This document shows, piece by piece, positions 20,256-31,300 of a DNA stretch of 64,000 nucleotides (positions within the stretch are counted from its first letter, which is position 1; the number at the start of each line of letters is the position of its first letter). The stretch lies in NCBI GenBank assembly GCA_036768485.1, contig JAVLUZ010000718.1:213991-277990 (forward strand). The letters run 5' to 3'. This DNA is from Mermis nigrescens. Its lineage: Eukaryota > Nematoda > Enoplea > Mermithida > Mermithidae. The position numbers and the translations under genes were made by a program. The notes under the pieces are model-generated. The model worked only from the letters and a program-made list of their open reading frames with translations, did not search any database and was not told the origin of the DNA.

Positions 20256-20485
20256 AGCAGGACAAAAAAGCGTGGTTCTCGTGGTTTTGACATTATACCT
20301 CCAACGCCATAACTTACGGTTATGAACGTTCTATTGCCTCTAAAATATACTAACGACAATAAAAGGCAGAACAGAAAAGCGTGGTTCTCGACGTTTTTGA
20401 CGTTATACCTCCAACGCCATAACTTATGGTTATGAACGTTCTATTGGCTCTACATTACATAGATTATACTAACGACAGAATCATA
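20256..20485. repeat. Tandem duplication of about 110 bp
   Basis: Two units, each with AAAAGCGTGGTTCTCG, CCTCCAACGCCATAACTTA and ACTAACGACA. No gene was recognised. Confidence 0.85.
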
Positions 20486-20637
20486 AGAAATGTACGGTAT
20501 ATGACACAAATCACGATCTCGTAGTAAATATTTCATCTCTTTGCGCATAATGCTTGGAAATATGACTCTCCTACCTAATATGTCCAGTAAAATATTGCTA
20601 TGCTTAGGTAACTACAAGTAGGTACCTACTCATATAC

Positions 20638-20808
20638 CTATAGTCTGTTTCACATAACTTCATGCATAAATTTTAAGAATTTTCGTCGACAATAGACCGA
20701 GGGTTACGATATTTATATATCAGATCAATGCTATAATCACAATCTGTCAAGTTATTGCCGTAGATAGTTTTAAAATTTATGACCGAAGTCATGTGAAACA
20801 GACTATAG
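20638..20808. mobile_element. MITE family M2, intact copy, 171 bp
   Basis: Perfect outer inverted repeat CTATAGTCTGTTTCACAT and ATGTGAAACAGACTATAG. Other copies lie at 205-354 and 62441-62610. The TA at each end suggests a TA target. Confidence 0.85.
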
Positions 20809-21391
20809 GAATCTCGTGACAAATTTGTAAATATGAATTTATCATGCTTTTATTTTTTATCTATGTAGCGATTGTAGCTACATGGTTTCAGCTACTTCGA
20901 AGTTTTGCCGTTTAATTGGCTTCAATCGGTCTTGTCTTTGTATTGTAATCGTACATGATATTGGGGATTTTTCTTTAACCCCTAAAATTCCCAATTTTCC
21001 GAAAAATTTGTGGAAAGAAGTGCAGTTTTAAGCGTTTTTAGCTATCTGCTTGCTCAGAAGTGTCAGACTTTAATCAAATCTTTTTCCTGATTTTCTAAGT
21101 TTTTTTATGCTCTAGAAAGATAGAGAATTATCAGAAACGCAAAAAATGATTTTTTTGACGCGTATCCACCGTTTTTGAGCCCAAAATGGCACTTTCGAAT
21201 TTCGCCTCTAGAATCTGTGTATGTTGATTACCAGGCCCGTATCCAGAGAGGGATTCGGGGGTACAATGCTCCGCCCCGAAATGAAACCAGGCGAATGATT
21301 TTTTCCTTTACTTCTAAGCGCTGGTCAGGTTGCTACAGGCATACATACCATGCACCAAGCTGTTTGACCCTGGGTCTTCGTTTTTTCAATG
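20809..21391. other. No gene or defined repeat
   Basis: AT-rich sequence with short frames only. Confidence 0.4.
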
Positions 21392-21399
21392 CTTGTCAG

Positions 21400-21639
21400 C
21401 ATAGATGGGCGGCACCAAAGCTCTGGAGGGGGGGGTGCAAGATTTTTTCAAAAGTCAAAAAATGGCCTTAAAAATGGTGGTATGACGAAAAAACACAATA
21501 TTTCAACGTTTCTCATCGAACACTATTCATTAGCATCAAAAATTGCGAAAAAACGAAAATTGAATTCTAGGGGTATTTTGCTTTCTGGGAGGGGGAGTAT
21601 TCCGGTTTCTGGGGGTGCATACCCCCACGCCCAGGTATG
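21400..21639 (+). mobile_element. MITE family M1, intact copy with target duplication
   Basis: It runs from CATAGATGGGCGGCACC to CACGCCCAGGTATG and is flanked by a perfect 8-bp direct repeat CTTGTCAG (21392-21399 and 21640-21647; microhomology extends it to about 11 bp). The short inverted ends (CATA..TGGGCG and its complement) and 240-bp length define the family. Confidence 0.85.
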
Positions 21640-22129
21640 CTTGTCAGTCACAATTTGTTACTGGATTTTTTCGAAATTTTTCACCGATTCCATCTCGCAG
21701 GAAGCAAGAGCATCCTTTGGAATGTCAAAAGTAGTCTTTGACGCGCACCCACCGTGAGCCCAAAAACCACATAAAACATTTTGAGGCCGCTGAACCCAGA
21801 TATGTAACGGTTCAAAATTTCGGGTGCAAGTTAATGACCTTCAATTTTTGTTCACAAATTACAACAAAAAAACATGAAAATGCAAGCTTTGCCAAAAATT
21901 GAGGAAGGGAAAAATTTTCTGACTACAGGGACAGGGTTGAGGGCTAGGGAGGGGATGAAGGTGACCGACTGTGGGTAAGGCGGATAACCAAAGTACCCCT
22001 TGGCTGACCCCTATGATTGCCCTGTACATAATGTAAATATGATTGCTCAGTACATGTATAGTGTATTAATTCTATCAAACATGTTACAAGTGTAATCGCT
22101 AGCAAGCAACAAACTTAAATCATCTTCAA

Positions 22130-22308
22130 TCACCAAGTTCTTTTCAATTTAATCTTCGATTTACTAGTGTTTTTCTGTGGCTTCTTTTTAGTTCGTTTTG
22201 CTTTAAGTTTCACCCGTTCGCTTCTGTTCAGCCATTCAGGAAATCGACCATTTTCATCCAACAAAAATTTATTATACTTTTTAGGCGCTGTTGATGTATC
22301 CATATGTT
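22130..22308 (-). CDS. LLPH: LLPH terminal exon
   Basis: The acceptor is GTTTTTGCAG. Two bases complete Glu, then 58 codons and TGA. LLDENGRFPEWLN and LKAKRTKKK are the identifying segments. About half of the last 30 residues are Lys or Arg, as expected for a nucleolar targeting tail. Confidence 0.88.
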
Positions 22309-25300
22309 CTGCAAAAACGTTTGCTATATGTAGAAGTAAGACTTAAAATAGTGATAACTAATAGAAATAGTCATAAGCAGGGTTAGAATTCTAGCGAATT
22401 TCTGGATAGACCCACAAATTTTAAAAAGTAAAATTTGACTAAAAAATTAACGACAGGAATAAAAAAACCATATAAGCGTAAACAAAAGCACGAGAAAAAC
22501 GGAAGAAATATTCTGAAATTCAGTGCACTTATCTAATAAAATAAATTAGCCTGTTTACGAGACCTGCATGGATCATAAATCGACTATACGAGTGGTTTAA
22601 ACTAAAGTAACAATCACTAAACAGAGCATGCTATTGATATGTACATGAAGTTTTACAATGCGAATTTGTATTATAGTAGACTGCCTAGAAGCCACTTTTG
22701 TAGCTGCTCGATTGAGCGCTGAAAATTGATTTCCATGCACAAGGTTTCGTGAAATAAACAGTTTCTATGTACGTTTTTATATTATATTTTACGCCGATTT
22801 TTAAGCTATCAAGCTGGAAAACCCAATAATTTTAGTGTTTTCATCATTGGCTGTCCTCCAACCAAGCCGGCCCCCACCTTAAATAAGCAGCAACTGAAAT
22901 CTGGGAGTCCAACGTGGCCAATCCAAATAACCAAAAATAGCACCAAAAATTCATTTCTAAGAGTCCATCGATTGTCGGGAGGTCCGTCTGATTCTAGGGG
23001 GTTCAGGGATTACCAAAACCCAACGCACATATGTGGCCCCCATCCGCGCCGGTGTCACACCTTAAGTAGTCCGGCCGGACACTTTAAGGTACCTTAAAGT
23101 GTCCGGGTTTACCTTAAAGTGTCCGGGCCACAATAACGTGCTTAAAAGCTAGAAAACATGTATTTTAAGATTGGGATAGAGTGGGCATCATACGTAGACG
23201 TAAAAGGATGGGGTTTGAACCCCCAAAATCCAAGGTCTCTCTCAAAATTGGTAGATCCGTAGAATTGAATAATTAGCGTTTTTTGCAGTTATGCTCCATT
23301 TGACTGTCAGAATTTGGCCCACTGCCCGTGTAGAGTAGCACGCATTTAACAGCCCAAAGTGTTGGGTTGGGTTCGCCGACCATTAGGGGAGTGCGCGAAC
23401 TTCAATCTTTATTCAAAAACTTAAAGAATGTATCTAAAGTGGCTAGAAATCGCATGTTTTTGCACGAAATCGGGAGAGGGAAATAAACAATTTATGTTTA
23501 TTTATATTTATATTTTTATATTTACGACTTTGATTATGGGAATCTACACCCCCTTGTTACATGTATGAATGGTAGCATGGTGGGTAATATATAAAATGAA
23601 GTCTTAGCATGTCTTTTAAGAATCATGAGTGAATGGAACCGTGTGCTGTTTACTTGCCTTTTCATATTAAAACAGAAGACTGATTAGTTTATATTTTGCT
23701 AAATCATAGTATTATGCTACTCAATTTTAATACTGTTTGCTGCATATTTTAACAATTTTTTATGAACACTGTAGCATCATAAGTAATCAATTAACGCGAT
23801 AAAACTATAAACAGTAACATCATCTACTGCATAAATCTTATTCTTCGTAATGTATCGGCTTGCTTGTATTTATGTACCTCAATACATTGTACAAGGTACG
23901 TATATGTACATGCATACTTACTTAATTGTGCAGCGAGTGATATGCGTGGGCGTATATGCGTAGGTATACTCAGCGTAACCCGGACACTTTAAGGCAGAGT
24001 GTCCGGCCTTAAAGTCCGGCCGGACACTTTAAAGTATCTCAGCGTCCGGCCGGACACTTTAAGGTACGGACACTTTAAGGTGCGACACCGGCCACTCGCA
24101 CTCTACAGTAGTGGCTAGAGGCGAAAAACAGAAAACGAAAAACCTTCAGTTACAAAATTACTTGAAGTTGGCCAAAAACTATTACTTGAGATAGTTTGCA
24201 CATTATTTAAAACTAATAAAAATTTTCAGGCCATAGCTACTCCGACTAACCCAAATAGGACCAGCCGTGTTGTGTGCCTACAATAGGGGCTACAAATCAG
24301 CATGGGAGGCAGGCATAAATGGACCCACAAGTGGGCGTGGGGCTTGAGGTATGCACCCCAGAAGGCCTAACACCCCCCAGAAACCAAAATACCCCCAGAG
24401 TTCTCTTTTTGAAATTTTTTTTGTTTTCTTTTGCAATTTTTTGATGCCAATGGATAATGCTCGATGAGAAACGTTGAAAAATAGTGTATTTTCGTCATTA
24501 CCACCATAGGTGGGCAGCACCAAAATTCTGCAGGGAGAGTGCAAGATTTTTCAAAGGTCAAAAAACGGTCTTAAAAATGGTATAGGTATGGCGGAAAAAC
24601 AAAATTTGTCAACGTTTCTCATCGAGCACTACCCATTGACATCAAAAAATTGCGGAAAAAAGAAAAAAATTTCAAAAATTGAATTCTGTGAAGGGAGGAG
24701 GGTATTTTGATTTCTGGGGGATCTTCGGCCTTCTGGGGGTGCATACCCCCTAATCTTCTTAACCCCCATGTGTACATAACACCATTTGAATGACCAATTT
24801 TTACCTTTGAAAAAATCTTGCACACCCCCACCCCAGAATTTTGGTGCTACAAGTGCAACATTTTTCAAAGGTTGAAAAATGTCTTAAAAATGGTGGCATG
24901 GCGAAAAAACACAATTTTTCAACGTTTCGCATCAAGCACTATCCATTAACATCAAAAAAGCACGAAAAAATAATCAAAAATTGATTTATGAGGGGGTACT
25001 TTAGTTTCTGGGGGGTGCATGCATACCCCCAAACCCCCACACGCCCACGTGTGCTGCTCCCCTGACCCCTCAGAATCCAAAACACTTTTCAATAATTCGA
25101 AAGACCCCAGAATTAAATTAATTGTTTTAGTGTTTTTGCGAATTTTCGGAACCAATAATTTCATCCCCGAAGTTCATGCGTAAAATGTCCGATAAATTCA
25201 AAATCGTCTAAGAGTAAATCAGTTCTTGGTAACGGAGCATACAAGGGCAGAAAAGAAATTCTGGGGGTCTGATTAGGGGAAATCGCCAAAAATGTAACAA

Positions 25301-28300
25301 AAAATAGAATTCGGTTGGTCTACGGCAATCTGCGAGGGGTTAACTTTTGGGGATTGCAAACATACGTGGGCAGCACCAAAATTCCTGAAAGGGGTGTACA
25401 AGATTTTTCAAAGGTAAACAAATGGCCTTAAAAACAGTGGTATGGCGAAAAAACACCATTTTCAACGTTTCTCATCGAGCACTATCCATTGGCATCAAAA
25501 AATTGCGAAAAAACAAAAAAAATTCTGGGAGGGTATTTTGGTTTCTCGGGGGGAGGTGCATACCCCCAACCCCCCACGCACAGGTGTGATTGCAAACCAG
25601 GGATCGACCGAGTTCCCGGGCCCAACCGGTCTTTAGACGTCCGGGCCCGGACCTGGTTTTTAGAGGCCGGGCTCGGACGCGGGCCTAAATTATTATGCTA
25701 TTTAACGTTCTTGGAGAATACAAGTGCGCGCTTTCTTGCCGATTGAAGTTAATTGCCTAAAAAATATAGAAAACGTAATTAAATTAAGCTAGAATGAGCT
25801 TGGCAGTAAATGTACCACGCTGCTTATCACTTGGCCGATTAGTAGACGAGCTTATATTGTTGTTAGTTATTCATTCTCCGAGTTATTCCTTTTCTGTGCA
25901 TTCTATGTTATCTTTCATGTTCATTTTTGTACACTAAATTTATATCTTCTCACTTAATTATACGTTATTTCTACCATTTATCTTAGCATGATGTCATAGC
26001 CAGGTTTTAAATTATTATTTTTTAAAATGATTTCTAAAAGATTTTACACTTTCACGAATTACTTTCATTCAATTTTGATCGCATTTTACAATATTCGAAC
26101 TATGATCTCAAGCCTGTTTTCTCAAGTCCTCCCTGATGGAAACTTGTTAAAGATTTGCGCTCAGCATAACGCAGCTTCATATGTACATAGCTCAGGCTAC
26201 ACGAAATATTCTTGCCTCAATTTTAAAAGTGAAATTGTTCACTTTTTTATTACAGTTAAATGGATTAAAATGTTCGATTGTACTCAAAATGAGTACTAAC
26301 TCACTAGAGTATTACTCACTTTTGGAAAATTTTGATTTTTTTAAATAATAAGCTAGATAATGAAGAAAGTTCAAAATGAGTGATGCCTGATTTTTTAACG
26401 AGTGACCTCAGTTTGCTCCTGATGATCTTTGCTGTAAAAATAATGAAAGCAGCGAATTATCTACTCAAAAAAGGAACAACACGTGATTTACGTGTACCAA
26501 CCATAGGTAGGCGGCACCAAAGCTTTGGGGGGAGGGGTTGCAAGATTTTTTTAAAGGTCAAAAATGGCCTTAAAAATAGCGGTATGGCAAAAAACACCAT
26601 TTTCAACGTTTCTCATCGAGCCTATCCACTGACATCAAAAAATTGTGTAAAAAACAAAAAATTTCTAGAATTGAATTCGGGGGGGGGGTATTCTGGTTTC
26701 TGGGGGGTATTTTGGTTTCTAGGAGTGCAAACCCCCACGCCCAGGTATGGTACCTACTGACCGTTCTACAGTACATTAGGAGTTAATGAGATCAAAGACA
26801 AAATAAGTGAGGCAAGAAATCTGAAGTGACTGTCATAACTCGAAGATTTACTTCGATTTCCACATATTCTATCTCATTCATACTCTGAAACACTTAAAAA
26901 CTATTTAGATACATTTTTGGAGCTTTTTTTCCAGTTTTTTCATCGCGGCATGAACTCTCGTCGTGCTACAATTTTCCGAAAATCTCAAAAATAGATCAAT
27001 TCAGAACTGCTTATTCACATATATTTTCTAAAACGTTACCTACTGCAGTCTGACAAAAAAAGCGCAATGTTTTGTATGCATTAATTTAGCACTAATGCAG
27101 AAAGCTACTCATGACATGGATGAAAAATAGAGCGGTTTTTCCACCATGTTGTTTATATACTGAAGCCTGAATTATCTTAAAGTAGTGTCGTGATAAGCTA
27201 ACATCTAGTTATTTCATACTAATCCATACGGTGCTTAAATAAAGACTAGATACTTCCACATTTGCCTAAATCTACCTAAACTAACTATCATGTCTTAAGC
27301 ATATACACACATCTAATATCATCACAGGTAGCGCGTTAGCGAGTATACCTATAATATACTTGGGTACCTCCAACATATGTCTACCCCTACAGCTATAACG
27401 GGGCACATTTAGAAGGTGAGGTGTTTTTAGAGGATAGATCATTAAAAAACTCAATGGGGCTTTTTTGTTTTTTTCACACCCAATACCGAGTATGTAATGA
27501 GCGTGTAAAGTTTTGGCTTAACATTATAACATATACAAATATTTAACGGTTTTTTAGCCAGCTTGTACACAACTCTCTTTAAATGCCACATAAAATTCAA
27601 TTAAAGAGGATAGAATTCTCTAGATTCTTATTTTTTGTTTTTTTTAATTTCGCATTAGTTCTTGAGGGGAAGTGTAAAGAGTGTAAAAATCAGCGGGTGT
27701 GAAGACAGATTTTGGTTGCGTTTTTGCCTTTTTGATGTCTGCCAACACTTCCGGATATGAATCCCATTTTTCCGGTAGAAATGTACTACGGCTTAGGGTC
27801 TACTTTGAGCCCATCAGCAAACTTTTTTACACCCAATACAGAGTTAGATCTAGGGATTTTAACTTTACACTCTAGTGGATAGTGTAAAAAACAAAATTTT
27901 GTCAAAGATTTTTCGGCCAACTTCTCCGGTTATAAGTCTCGATATAGAATAAAAATGAAATACGTTTCAAGGGCTATACGTCGCAGCAAACCGAGTTTAA
28001 AAAGACTCAATATTAAGTCACCTCTGGAGCTGTAAAATTCGAAATTAGGGGCGTAAGATATGCGAAAAAACACGTTTTTTCCATTTTTTCAAATATTTTG
28101 CGGAAAAGAAGTTTTCAACACAATAACGTACTACAATTCAAAGGCTTAAAGTGGCCCTAACCGAACTTCTTTACACTCAATTGGAAATTAAGTTCAGATT
28201 TTTAAAATTTACAATGTGGTGGATGGTGGAAAAATACGTTTTCGTCCCTTCTTTTGTTCAACACTTTCTCCGTTTAGAAGTCAGGATAAGTCAAATAGAA

Positions 28301-31300
28301 TATAAATAAAGTGCTTTTTAAGGGGTAAATGTCAAAGCAAATTGCATTTATTTACATCAATATGTAGCTTTTCGGGAGTTGTAAAGTCAAAAACTGGAAG
28401 GGGGTGTTAAACGTGTTTCTGTCTTGTTTTTTCCACAAACTTCTCCGCTTACCTATGAGTCTGAACATGATCTCAAGTCTACAAATGTACCAGGAATCAA
28501 ACGTGATACGCCAGTAGGGCGCGTCTGTCTACAATCAACAGTGGTGTAAAGTGGTTTACATGTAATATCATTTGTCTTCAGGCCATTATTTTTTTCATAA
28601 ATATTGATCGTAATATCAGAGTATTATCAGAATTACAAATCACACTAAAATCTTGTTAACACAAGGTGATTGTGTAAACTTTACATTGCAAAGTGGCTTC
28701 AATTCTAGAGCCTTGCGGAAGCTTAATTTTTTCAAAACGTTCTTATGTAAAATCAGAATTACGAATAAGATTGTTAGTTTTCCCTACACTCAGTAGTTGT
28801 GTAAAGTTTGCACTATTTATTTATTGTTAATGTGTAAAGTTTACATTACAAATTTCTTTTACTTCCAGAGCGTTGCAAAACGTGAATTTTCTTCAAAATA
28901 TGTTCCATAAGGTCAGGTTTACGAATCTGACGGTATATTTTCTTTACACCCATTAGTTGTGTGAGGTTTACACCGGAAATTAAGTCGTTTCATAGCATTG
29001 CAATTAAGCTTAATTTCTTTCAAAATGTTCCATGTAAGGTCAGGTTCACGAATCTGAGTGTAAGTATTCTTTACACTTAGTAGTTGCGTAGTTAATGCGG
29101 AAAACATTTGATCTATTTAAATAAGTAAGCTTGTCTTGCTTAAAAAGATCTGTACCGTATGTGTTAACTGACTGACTTACTCAAAACATGGCAATTAAAA
29201 GTAGGGTACTAGCAAGCAAAATTGCTCTAATGGAACAAAAAGACGAATATACTTGAGATTACGGATTATTAAGGATATAAAAGGAGGGGGAAAAAGCTAC
29301 TTTGTTTATGCCTAAAGTCGCAAAAACTAAGAAAAAAAGACTTTCTCTAAACATCGAAAAAAATCGAAGTACGAGTGTTGATCAAAAAGTTCCCGGAATG
29401 GACCCTTAACTTTTGATAGAAACAAAATTGAACTAAACAAATTATATGTTTATGAAGCTGAACCTTCACTCTATCAACCTGAAAGTTTTCGATTTTGTCG
29501 GCATCTTTGTTGCTGATTGGTAGTCGTTTATCATTATCATACTTGGTGCAACTATGAAAAACTCAAAATTTGAAGTTAGGCAAACATTAAATTCTTGGTT
29601 AAACTTGGATGGAATTTGAAGGACATTCCGATTGCTCTACAAAAAGTCTACTGAGACAGTGCTCCTAATAAAACAACGATTTATGACTGATCAAAGCGAT
29701 TTAGAGGTGGACAAGAAAGCATTGAGGATGACAATCGAGAATGGCTCCCTGTTGGGGCAATCCAGAGGAAAATGGGACTGCTGTTCAGGCTGTAGTTGAA
29801 GCAAACCGATGATTGTCACTATGTGTGGTAGATATGGACACAAATTACGTCGCTTTCGTCGTCGATCAACTACGATCTACGCAAGTGTGCCTGTCCCAAC
29901 TTCAATATCTACAATTGGATCAAATGACGTACAACCTCTCCGCACATAGAGAAATCCATCGATCAATTCGGGTTTTTATATGCGGAGCAGCACTTACCAG
30001 CCATGCTGCTCCATTTACTGCTACTACGTGCTGGTGTCAAGTCAAATCCTGGACCTGCTCATGTGAACCGCTTTCCCTGCGGCTCTTGTGGAAAGAATGC
30101 TTATTATAGCTCTGTTTATTGCTCCTATTGCATCTTGTGGATTCATAGCAATATAAACTGTAGTGGTCTGAGGAACATTCGTGACTACAGTAAGGACAAC
30201 TACCGCTGCCCTAAGTGTGTGATAGCACCTCAACCTAACCAAAAACGTCCACTGAATATTTTGCAATTTAATATCAATGGCCTCAAAAACAAACTCTCCG
30301 AGCTAATGGACTTTCTCAATAAGCATGATATTGCCATCGCACTGCTTTAAGAAACCATACTCTCCACAAAAATGAAGGGTCCTAAAACAAATGGTTATTG
30401 TCTGATTTGTTTTGATCACAACTCAACTATGACTGGTGGCGGCTTAGCATTTCTAATATGAGATGTTCTCACCAGAAGCATTGAACTACCTAATTCCTGT
30501 AAAGACAACGTTATGGAATGTGCCGCCATTTCACTTACTCTCCCTGCGGGTGATTTCACCTTAGTCAACATCTATATCATGCCTGCATCCAGCTGCCCTA
30601 CCGGATACAGTCCGCCACTCACAGATATTTTCAACAAGGATAACATCACTATATTGGGCGATTTCAACGCCCATCACAACCTATGGCACTTGACAATCAA
30701 TGACAACCGTGGCAATATAATTGCTGACCTAATTGACCAATCCGACCTGCTCCCTTTAAATGAAAAATGCGTTACTCGTCTCCCCTCAACAAACAAGCAA
30801 CGTCCAACATCTCCAGACATTTCACTTGCATCTTCTAATCTAGCATCATCCTTACAATGGAGCATGGAAATTACCCTTGCATCAGACCATCTTCCAATTT
30901 TGGTCAAAATCGATTTCTCAATGGAGTATGTTACATCGGCTAAAAGAACTTATGTAAACTTCAGCAAGGCTGATTGGAAACTTTTCACGGGCATTACTGA
31001 GCAAATTCTCCTGTCATCGCGACTTAATGCACATTCATCTGTCCATGAAAGAGAACTTAGGCTCCAACGTGCAATAATCGCTGCTGCCAAGAAGCCGATA
31101 CCTTATGGTCGTCATAAACTTTACAACCCATCTTTATCAGACCACATTTGGGAACTCATCAAAGAACGTGACTCTATCAGAGCAGTTAATCCATCCTCTG
31201 CTAGAATTGCTATTATAAACGGAATTATTGTCAAAGAATGTGACCGAGAAAAAATGTGAAAATGGCGCAATTTCATCACCTTGCTAGACCATCGCTCAGC

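Noticed and set aside
26027..26299. 90-codon plus-strand frame in the LLPH intron
   Set aside because: Not recognised and not supported by splice, polyA or composition signals; length is within chance for this AT content.
21389..26760. Recurrent protein-like frames (for example [23 protein letters not shown]) seen many times on both strands
   Set aside because: They are translations of the M1 MITE. The frame is repeatedly broken and shows no selection on codon positions; copies differ by indels of any length.
27322..29205. Small frames with apparent splice sites in unit C
   Set aside because: Equivalent positions in units A and B do not preserve the frames; this is repeat sequence.
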